DNA from: BMS3ABIN04 sp965554225
GTDB taxonomy: Bacteria; Bacteroidota; Ignavibacteria; Ignavibacteriales; Melioribacteraceae
Direction: 5' to 3'
DNA length: 13,643 nucleotides
Assembly: GCA_965554225.1 (NCBI GenBank)
Contig: CBEVZC010000080.1
Span: 1-13,643 of the forward strand
The position numbers were made by a program, and so were the translations under genes. Within the stretch, counting starts at the first letter, position 1. Each line of letters opens with the position of its first letter. Below, piece by piece: positions 7,848 through 13,643 of this stretch. Under the pieces are notes generated by a model. That model had not been told where the DNA came from, ran no database searches, and saw only the letters and a list, made by a program, of their open reading frames with translations.

Positions 7848-9347
7848 ATGATTTTCGAAATGAAATTCAGATCAACAAGCAACAAAGCAAAATATGCATA
7901 TAAATCAGCTGTGCAGAAATTTTTCTTTAATAACAGTTCGTTAAAAGAAGAATTGGAAGAATTCGAAATCAATATTGGGTTAAAAATAAACAAAGTTTTA
8001 CGCGAACAATTAATTAAAGAGAAAAAAATTGGTTTAGAACTTGTAAAACCTAGCGGTAATCCGGATTTAATTTTTATTCAGAAAGTTGATATTTTAAAAT
8101 CATTTACAGCAGATTTTTTCCGAAACTCACTTTCGGCTATAGTTCCGAAACTAAAAGATCAACCTTTACGAAATTTACATATTTTCATCCCCGAATATTC
8201 ACTTTTTTCAGATACTTTCGAAAACGACGAATACTATTATCAGACATTTGTTGAAGGAATATTGCTCGGAAATTATACTTTTGATATTTACAAAACCGAA
8301 AAAAAAAGAATTACTCCATTCCAGATTACATTTCATTCCGGTAACCCTCGGAAAGTTAAAGATGCGATTTCAAAAGCAGAAAAAACAATTTCTGCAGTTT
8401 ACTTTGCAAGAGATCTGGCAAACGAACCGGCAATTACTTTAACTCCGAATGAACTGGCGCAACGAGCAAAAAAAGAGTTAAGTGAAGCAGGAATAAAAGT
8501 TACAATCTTTAATGATAAAGAATTAAAGAAAAGAAATATGAATGCAATTCTTGCCGTGGGAAAAGCAAGCAGCAATACGCCAAGACTAATTGTTATGCAT
8601 TATAAGCCGAAAAAGAAAGCAAAGAAAAAAATAGCACTTGTTGGTAAAGGTGTAACATACGACAGCGGAGGTTTGTCGATTAAACCCACGGACGGAATGA
8701 TTGAAATGAAAGCCGACATGGCCGGGGCAGCTGCGGTAATAGGAATTATTAAATCTGTTGCATTATTAAATTTTCCTTTTGAATTAATTGGTGTGGTACC
8801 AGCGGTGGAAAATATGATTTCAGGTAATTCATATAAACCCAGCGATATCGTAAGTACAGCTTCCGGTAAAACTATTGAGGTGAAAAATACCGATGCAGAA
8901 GGAAGAATCGTACTTGCAGATGCTCTTGAATATGCATCAAAACAAAAACCGGATGAGATTATTGATTTTGCAACTTTAACCGGAGCCGCAGTTGTAGCTC
9001 TCGGTTTACCGACTGCAGCTATTTTTACAAAAAATGAAGAGATGGCCGACTTTTTGTATAAATCCGGTCAAAAAACTTTTGAACGCGTTTGGCGCTTACC
9101 TTTGTGGGATGAATACGATAAGCTAATTGAAAGCGATATAGCGGATGTTAGCAATTTAGGCGGTCGTTGGGGTGGTGCAATTACAGCTGCAAAATTCCTC
9201 GAGCATTTCGTTGATGAAAATATTCCATGGACGCATGTAGACTTAGCCGGTCCTTCAATAAAACATGATTTTACAAGTTACACTAAGAAATACAATACCG
9301 GTTTTGGAGTTAGACTTATTACGGATTATTTGGAAAAACTAAAATAA
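7848..9347 (+). CDS. pepA: M17 family leucyl aminopeptidase
   Basis: A cytoplasmic, two-metal aminopeptidase that removes N-terminal amino acids, especially leucine, from peptides. The M17 family usually works as a hexamer. The 499-residue protein has a divergent N-terminal domain (about 1-165) and a strongly conserved catalytic domain (about 185-499). Predicted metal ligands are K267 and D272 in GKGVTYDSGG, D290 in KADMAG, and D349 and E351 in the family signature NTDAEGR. K279 and R353 are the expected catalytic residues. A lysine-rich stretch (253-261) precedes the first metal-binding strand. The ATG at 7848 has a good GGGAG (7834-7838) nine bases upstream, and the short spacing from nrnA implies one transcript. 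The name follows family usage; a role in DNA binding, as in E. coli PepA, cannot be inferred here. Confidence 0.95.
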   Translation: MIFEMKFRSTSNKAKYAYKSAVQKFFFNNSSLKEELEEFEINIGLKINKVLREQLIKEKKIGLELVKPSGNPDLIFIQKVDILKSFTADFFRNSLSAIVPKLKDQPLRNLHIFIPEYSLFSDTFENDEYYYQTFVEGILLGNYTFDIYKTEKKRITPFQITFHSGNPRKVKDAISKAEKTISAVYFARDLANEPAITLTPNELAQRAKKELSEAGIKVTIFNDKELKKRNMNAILAVGKASSNTPRLIVMHYKPKKKAKKKIALVGKGVTYDSGGLSIKPTDGMIEMKADMAGAAAVIGIIKSVALLNFPFELIGVVPAVENMISGNSYKPSDIVSTASGKTIEVKNTDAEGRIVLADALEYASKQKPDEIIDFATLTGAAVVALGLPTAAIFTKNEEMADFLYKSGQKTFERVWRLPLWDEYDKLIESDIADVSNLGGRWGGAITAAKFLEHFVDENIPWTHVDLAGPSIKHDFTSYTKKYNTGFGVRLITDYLEKLK

Positions 9348-9373
9348 CCAGTGTTATAATTTTTGAGGAAAAC

Positions 9374-10478
9374 TTAGGTTACTAAACCAAACTTTAAGAG
9401 ATATGCTTTAATAAACATGTTAATATCCCCGTCCATTACAGCTTGGACGTTTGAAGTTTCTACGTTGGTTCTGTGGTCTTTAACCATATTGTAAGGATGG
9501 AAAACGTAGGAACGGATTTGACTCCCCCACTCAATTTTCATTTTATTCTTTTCAACTTCATCTTTTTCTGCTTCTTGTTTTTCTAATTCCAGCTGATACA
9601 ACTTTGCTTTAAGCATCTTCATTGCGTTAGTTTTATTTTGAAGTTGAGACCTTTCCGTTTGACATGCTGCAACAGTGTTTGTTGGAATATGTGTTATACG
9701 CACCGCCGTCTCAACTTTATTAACATTCTGACCGCCTTTACCGCCTGAACGATATGTATCAATTCTTAAATCTGCCGGATTAATATCAATTTCAATAGAA
9801 TCATCAACTTCCGGATAAACAAATACGGAAGCAAAAGATGTATGTCTTCGTTTATTTGAATCGAACGGAGAAATTCGTACTAATCTATGTACACCGTTTT
9901 CTGCTTTAGCGTATCCGTAAGCAAAATCTCCGGTAATTTCCATAGTTACACTTTTAATTCCGGCACCATCTCCGTCAAGTCTGTCTAACATATGAATCTT
10001 GAAATCATTTTGTTCAGCCCAGCGTAAGTACATTCTCATTAACATTTCGGCCCAATCCTGAGCTTCAGTTCCACCGGCGCCGGAATGAATTGTCATTAAA
10101 CAATTCTTATCATCATCTCTACCGCTCAACATACTCTTGAATTCGATATCTTCAAGTTTCTTTTTGAGTTGAGTAAACTCGCTTTCAATTTCTTCAAGGT
10201 AAGATTCGTCTGCTTCCATTTCAGCCAACTGGATAAATTCATGCAGACTGTTATGGGCACTATTTACATCTTCCCAAATATTTACCCATTTTTCTAATGA
10301 TTTAATTTTTTGTAGAATTGCTTGAGCAGATTTTTGATCGTTCCAGAAACCGGGAACTTCGGACTGTTTTTTTAACTCATTTATTTGTGTTTTTTTACCA
10401 CTTACATCAAAGATAACCTCGTAAATTATCTATTCTTAACTTGAGACTTTCCAAATTTTTTAATTGTTCTTCGTACAT
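9374..10478 (-). CDS. prfB: Peptide chain release factor 2 (RF2), expressed by programmed +1 frameshift
   Basis: Recognises UAA and UGA stop codons and triggers release of the finished peptide on the ribosome. The gene lies in two frames. ATG at 10478 opens 23 codons ending in LRGYL, then an in-frame TGA (10409-10407). Skipping one base continues in the +1 frame from GAT at 10408 to the stop at 9374. The joined protein is 367 residues. In its numbering the stop-codon-reading SPF motif is at 203-205 and the catalytic GGQ motif at 248-250, within two positions of E. coli RF2 (365 residues), which confirms the reconstruction. A GGAG (10492-10489) lies ten bases ahead of the ATG. Taking the 10228 ATG of the second frame alone would lose 83 residues of domain 1. 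The gene converges with pepA across 26 bases and lies 87 bases downstream of the AtuA-type gene. Confidence 0.97.
10407..10420 (-). promoter_or_regulatory. prfB programmed +1 frameshift site
   Basis: On the minus strand the sequence reads GAGGT, TAT, CTT, TGA, then T. The SD-like GAGGT (10420-10416) sits three bases ahead of the slippery CTT (10412-10410), and the in-frame stop TGA is at 10409-10407. This is the classic autoregulatory arrangement: when RF2 is scarce, the ribosome pauses at UGA, slips by one base and makes more RF2. Compared with E. coli, the SD-like element is shorter and the base after TGA is T in place of C. Confidence 0.95.
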
Positions 10479-10510
10479 AAACTTTTAACTCCATTTTTCA
10501 AATACACATT

Positions 10511-10537
10511 TTTTTTCTATTTCAACAATAGAAAAAA
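10511..10537. repeat. 11-bp perfect inverted repeat between the AtuA-type gene and prfB
   Basis: Arms 10511-10521 and 10527-10537 are exact complements around a five-base loop. The element ends 33 bases upstream of the prfB start codon. It has one G-C pair per arm, with the rest A-T. Neither strand has a T run after the right arm, so it does not look like an intrinsic terminator. It could be an mRNA hairpin in the prfB leader, an operator, or chance in AT-rich DNA. Confidence 0.35.
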
Positions 10538-10565
10538 GTAAATTTTTAGAAAACAATTTTAGTAT

Positions 10566-10883
10566 TTAATTTTCAATATCCAATTCTAATCTAAGCAAAG
10601 CAGCGGCTAATGTTTTACCCTGTGCATCTAATTTTAACGATACGGTTCCGCCGCCACCGAGCGTATTATGCAATACAAAATTCAATGCTCTTAAATTTGG
10701 AAGCTCATAACGATCAACCTCTCCGAGGCAAATTCCTTCAAAATGTTTCTTTACAACTTCTTTGGATAAATGATTTTTAATAATCTCATATCCTTTATCG
10801 TCGTAAGCTATAATTCCGACATTCGCCGCATCACCTTTATCACCGCTTCTGCCATGTGCAATATCTAATAATTTTATTTTCAT
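10566..10883 (-). CDS. AtuA-related protein, detached AtuA C-terminal domain
   Basis: A 105-residue soluble protein matching the C-terminal domain that is fused to the end of AtuA (acyclic terpene utilisation) in Pseudomonas. The start contains the characteristic HGRSGDKGDAANVGIIAY segment (about 10-27), and the middle has a glycine-rich LGGGGTVSLKLD stretch (about 74-85). The biochemical role is unknown. It begins one base after the stop of the preceding AtuA gene (TAA-A-ATG) and has its own GGAG (10894-10891) seven bases upstream, lying inside the last codons of that gene. The two are therefore almost certainly translated together and probably form a complex. The separate SD and clean junction argue for a genuine two-gene arrangement over a broken fused gene. 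Confidence 0.85.
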   Translation of the reverse strand: MKIKLLDIAHGRSGDKGDAANVGIIAYDDKGYEIIKNHLSKEVVKKHFEGICLGEVDRYELPNLRALNFVLHNTLGGGGTVSLKLDAQGKTLAAALLRLELDIEN

Positions 10884-10884
10884 T

Positions 10885-12252
10885 TTATAACTCCATAATT
10901 TCTACTTTTGGTTCAACTAAGGTTTTACGAATAAGTGCAGGCCAATATGCAACAACTTCTCTCGGTTTTGGTCTGCCACCAGCAAATCCTGTAACCGCCG
11001 GTGGACCGGTAAGAATGAGCGGTGCAAGTTCTTTTCCAAATCTTTCAACTGAAGCAAAGTCTTGGGATCTAACTGAGATTCTTAAAGTAATTTCATTTAT
11101 TTTATCTTCAGGAATTGAAGTTGCCAGCGGTCCATGGCAAGCATTGTATCCAATAAATTCCGTTCTTATTTCGTCAAAATTTAATTTTAATTTTTCCAAT
11201 CTTTTACGTAATATTTTATCGGCTGCTTTTGCCTTAGTTAGAGCCTGCGGCCAGGAATATGTTAAAGACCCTGAAGCTGAATACCCGTCAGCATAAGAGC
11301 ACGAAACTTTATAAAATTCTGTTTCCTTATTTCCCGTAATACCATAAACTTTTACTCGATTATTACCTAAATCTTTTAAGTGAATTGAAGTAAAATCGGC
11401 AACGCAATCAGGTGTAATATATTCCTTAGGGTCTCCAATTTCATAAACTAATTGTTCCGCAACAGTTTCGAATGAAACTTTACCACCAAGTGATTCATGC
11501 TTAGTAATTATTACATCACCGTTAGGAAATGCTTCGGCAATCGGGAAGCCGATGTTAGCCATGTCTTCCACACTTTGCCAGTCGCCTAAAAAGTTACCGC
11601 CTGTGGATTGAGCGCCGCATTCCAAAATATGTCCGGCAATTGTACCAGCAGACATTAAATTATAATTATCTTTTTCCCATCCAAATTCGTAAATCATTGG
11701 CGCTAAGGTTAATCCGGTATCCGTTGTTCTACCTGTTATTACAATGTCGGCTCCTTTTTGTAAAGCTTCAACAATCGGGAAAGCTCCGAAATAAACATTT
11801 GCACTTAAAAATTTATCTTTGTAGGGTTCAATTGATTCTCCAGTTTCCATATTTTTCAATTCAGCGCCTGCTTCAATCAGCTCATCAAGTTTATCTTTAA
11901 TATTATCTCCTAAAACGACAGCAACCTTTAATTCCTTTATATTCAGCTTTTTAGCAACCTTTAAAATCGCATTAGCACAAGCTTCAGGATTCACTCCCCC
12001 ACCGTTTGTAATTACCTTTATTTTTTTTTCTTTACAAATTGGTAAAATTCTTTCCATCAAAATAGGAATGTCTTTGGCATAACCAAGATTTGGATTTTTG
12101 TTTTTTTGTTTTTGAAGAATTGACATTGTCACTTCAGCTAAGTAATCCATCACCAAATAATCGACATCACCTTCAGTTACTTGATAATACGGTGCATCAA
12201 TTAAATCGCCCCAAAATCCTTGTCCGGAAGCAATTCTTATTTTTTCTTTCAT
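10885..12252 (-). CDS. AtuA family protein (DUF1446)
   Basis: A 455-residue protein of the AtuA/DUF1446 family, named for a gene required for citronellol/geraniol use in Pseudomonas, whose reaction is not established. Recognisable conserved segments are ASGQGFWGD at the start, ITNGGGVNP (about 81-89), ITGRTTDTGLTLAP (about 172-185), HILECGAQSTGGNF (about 208-221) and, near the C-terminus, GPPAVTGFAGGRPKPREV. No signal peptide or membrane segment is seen. The usual C-terminal domain is encoded by the next gene. I chose ATG 12252. A GTG directly before it (12255) is equally open and adds one residue, and neither has a convincing SD. None of the other terpene-degradation genes, such as the acyl-CoA carboxylase or dehydrogenases, are in the window, so a terpene role should not be assumed. 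Confidence 0.87.
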   Translation of the reverse strand: MKEKIRIASGQGFWGDLIDAPYYQVTEGDVDYLVMDYLAEVTMSILQKQKNKNPNLGYAKDIPILMERILPICKEKKIKVITNGGGVNPEACANAILKVAKKLNIKELKVAVVLGDNIKDKLDELIEAGAELKNMETGESIEPYKDKFLSANVYFGAFPIVEALQKGADIVITGRTTDTGLTLAPMIYEFGWEKDNYNLMSAGTIAGHILECGAQSTGGNFLGDWQSVEDMANIGFPIAEAFPNGDVIITKHESLGGKVSFETVAEQLVYEIGDPKEYITPDCVADFTSIHLKDLGNNRVKVYGITGNKETEFYKVSCSYADGYSASGSLTYSWPQALTKAKAADKILRKRLEKLKLNFDEIRTEFIGYNACHGPLATSIPEDKINEITLRISVRSQDFASVERFGKELAPLILTGPPAVTGFAGGRPKPREVVAYWPALIRKTLVEPKVEIMEL

Positions 12253-12266
12253 CACCTAAAATTCCG

Positions 12267-12304
12267 TTGAATAATTTATATTATTAAGAAATAAATATAT
12301 TCAA
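12267..12304. repeat. Imperfect inverted repeat between miaA and atuA
   Basis: Bases 12267-12279 pair with 12291-12304 as a 7-bp plus 6-bp stem with one bulged A (12297) and an 11-base loop (12280-12290). It lies in the 71-base spacer between the miaA stop and the atuA start. In the minus-strand transcript it is followed by a G-containing stretch and not a clean U run, so it is not a typical intrinsic terminator. It could be a processing hairpin or a binding site. All but one of its base pairs are A-T, so chance is possible. Confidence 0.3.
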
Positions 12305-12323
12305 ACAATTTGATTAGAACAAA

Positions 12324-13247
12324 CTACTCTTTTACATTTCGAACTATCTTTGCGGCAATATTTTCCAATTGATCTGTGCTATCTAAATTAAACCAGACAA
12401 TCCTTTCGTCTTTTCTAAACCATGTCAATTGCCTTTTTGCATAACGCCTGCTGTTACGTTTTATTAAACGAATAGCTTCTTTCAATGATATTTCATTATT
12501 TAAGTATGAAATTATTTCTTTATATCCAACAGTATTTAAAGAATTTAAATCTTTGCTATAATTTTGTTTGAGAATATTGGTGACTTCATTTACCAAACCA
12601 TCCTCCAGCATTTTATCAACACGTTTTTCAATCATGGCGTATAATTTTTCGCGTTGCCAATTTAGTCCGAATTGTAAAAACTCGCATTCCGTTTCTCTTT
12701 TATAGTTTTGCTGAAATTCCCAAATCGGCTTTCCGGTTATCTTAAAAACCTCCAGAGCTCTAATTATTCTTTTCCAATTCTGAGGAAGGACTTTTGCAGC
12801 TGTTAGTGGATCAACTTTTTTTAACTCCTCTAATAACAACTCATTCCCTTTTGTATTTCTTAATTGCATTAACTCTTCTCGATACTCTGAATCCGTATTA
12901 ACAGTATCAAAGATACCGTCAATCAAAGCTTTTATATATAAACCAGAACCGCCTACAACAATCGGTATTTTCCCAGCAGCAAATATTTTCTTTATAATTT
13001 GCAGCGCTTCTTTTTCATATCTGCTAACATTAATTTCATCATCTATGTTTAAATTGTTTATAAAATGATGTTTAACTTGTGCGAGTTCTTGTTGAGTTGG
13101 TTTTGCAGTTCCAATATTTAACCCTATATAAAATTGTCTGCTGTCAGCAGAGATAATCTCAGAATTAAGTAAACCGGCTAAAATTAAACTTAGCTTTGTC
13201 TTGCCGGAACCTGTTGGTCCGACTAAAACAATTACTTTTCTTTCCAA
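12324..13247 (-). CDS. miaA: tRNA dimethylallyltransferase
   Basis: Transfers the dimethylallyl group of dimethylallyl diphosphate to N6 of adenosine 37 in tRNAs that read codons starting with U, giving i6A37. The 307 residues show the P-loop GPTGSGKT (10-17), the catalytic-aspartate segment ISADSRQFY with D35, GTAKPT (47-52), VGGSGLYIKAL (98-108) and the C-terminal NSRRYAKRQLTWFR (265-278). The length is typical of the family. The start is a TTG at 13247. An in-frame TAA lies four codons upstream and no ATG or GTG precedes the P-loop, so TTG is the only credible start. The start lies inside the 3' end of pcm with a 16-base overlap, and the upstream GAAGG is too close to be a standard SD, which points to coupled translation from pcm. 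Confidence 0.95.
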   Translation of the reverse strand: MERKVIVLVGPTGSGKTKLSLILAGLLNSEIISADSRQFYIGLNIGTAKPTQQELAQVKHHFINNLNIDDEINVSRYEKEALQIIKKIFAAGKIPIVVGGSGLYIKALIDGIFDTVNTDSEYREELMQLRNTKGNELLLEELKKVDPLTAAKVLPQNWKRIIRALEVFKITGKPIWEFQQNYKRETECEFLQFGLNWQREKLYAMIEKRVDKMLEDGLVNEVTNILKQNYSKDLNSLNTVGYKEIISYLNNEISLKEAIRLIKRNSRRYAKRQLTWFRKDERIVWFNLDSTDQLENIAAKIVRNVKE

Positions 13248-13643
13248 CCTTCTTTACCGATTAAAGGAACAAAAGTGAACTGTGGAATTTTATCAATTTT
13301 AAAATCAGTATCGGAAATTTTCGTCAGAATTGTTAATGTTTGTGTGTACCTGTCACCAACAGGAATAACCAGCCTTCCGTTAACAGCAAGTTGTTTCTTT
13401 AACTTCTCAGGAATGGTCGGACTTCCTGCTGTAACAATTATTCCGTCATAAAGCGCATATTCTTCCCAACCGATAGTACCGTCGCCTAATCGCATTAAAA
13501 TTCTAAGGCCCATTTTATCAAATAGCTTTTGAGTTCTATGATATATACTATCGTTTCGTTCGATTGTAAAAACTTTCATACCCATTTTTAATAGTATAGC
13601 AGCTTGATAACCCGAACCTGTTCCGATCTCCAAAACTTTTGCA
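13232..13643 (-). CDS. pcm: Protein-L-isoaspartate O-methyltransferase, 3' part (cut by window edge)
   Basis: Methylates isoaspartyl residues in aged proteins with S-adenosylmethionine, starting their repair. Only the last 136 or so residues are in the window, and the frame stays open to the right edge. The visible part begins just before SAM-binding motif I (LEIGTGSGYQAA), followed by the acidic residue after strand 2 (FTIERN), GDGTIGW, the IIVTAG segment, the NGRLVIPVGD strand and the C-terminal FVPLIGKEGW that is diagnostic of this family. The family's roughly 70-75 N-terminal residues should lie beyond the window. A TTG at 13633 could be misread as the start, but it falls within motif I and is internal. 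The gene overlaps miaA downstream. Confidence 0.93.
   Translation of the reverse strand, partial: AKVLEIGTGSGYQAAILLKMGMKVFTIERNDSIYHRTQKLFDKMGLRILMRLGDGTIGWEEYALYDGIIVTAGSPTIPEKLKKQLAVNGRLVIPVGDRYTQTLTILTKISDTDFKIDKIPQFTFVPLIGKEGWKEK

Noticed and set aside
9344..9365. A 5-bp hairpin with a four-base loop and a short T run between pepA and prfB, a possible terminator.
   Set aside because: The stem has a single G-C pair and is too short to support a call, although the convergent gap is where a terminator would be expected.
10856..11296. A 146-codon plus-strand ORF overlapping the AtuA pair.
   Set aside because: It is antisense to two well-supported genes and its translation resembles no family I know. 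It reads as a shadow of the AtuA reading frame.
1..13643. A search by eye for CRISPR repeats, tRNA genes, transposase ends, integrase genes, toxin-antitoxin pairs and phage or defence genes.
   Set aside because: None was seen. Nearly all of the window is accounted for by recognisable housekeeping genes with short spacers.

Overview
The window is an AT-rich bacterial chromosomal segment (roughly one-third G+C by eye) with ten densely packed, mostly housekeeping protein genes. I see no rRNA, tRNA, CRISPR array, insertion sequence, integrase or phage gene. A fused gamma-alpha 2-oxoacid:ferredoxin oxidoreductase with a separate beta subunit, a full DsbD, a two-domain glutamine-dependent NAD synthetase and a split AtuA pair, together with several starts that lack a Shine-Dalgarno (SD) sequence, suggest an anaerobic or facultative member of the Bacteroidetes/Chlorobi/Ignavibacteria side of the FCB group. 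This placement is an inference from gene content and was not tested by a search.

Left part, plus strand. A 241-base AT-rich leader carries a hairpin flanked by A and T tracts (147-173). It is followed by nadE (NAD synthesis), dsbD (electron transfer to periplasmic thiols), then korA and korB (CoA-dependent oxidation of 2-oxoglutarate, or reductive carboxylation of succinyl-CoA, with ferredoxin). korA and korB overlap, and the SD of korB lies in the last codons of korA. A clear intrinsic terminator (6712-6757) closes the kor unit. Beyond it come a DHH-family nanoRNase/pAp phosphatase (nrnA-like) and an M17 leucyl aminopeptidase (pepA), 19 bases apart and probably cotranscribed.

Right part, minus strand, converging on pepA across a 26-base gap. 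In transcription order the genes are pcm (cut by the right edge), miaA, atuA, the separate AtuA C-terminal-domain gene, and prfB. pcm overlaps miaA by 16 bases, and miaA starts at TTG. The two AtuA genes are one base apart. prfB has an in-frame UGA after 23 codons and needs a programmed +1 frameshift. Joining the two frames gives a 367-residue RF2 running 10478 to 9374, so a plain ORF caller would miss its first 83 residues.

Functionally the window covers redox and central carbon metabolism (NadE, DsbD, KorAB), RNA and peptide turnover (NrnA, PepA), translation and protein quality (RF2, MiaA, Pcm) and one poorly understood pair (AtuA and its detached C-terminal domain). I did not find a convincing new biological system. 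The items most worth a second look are the recoded prfB, the split AtuA pair of unknown role in this context, and several AT-rich inverted repeats in the spacers.
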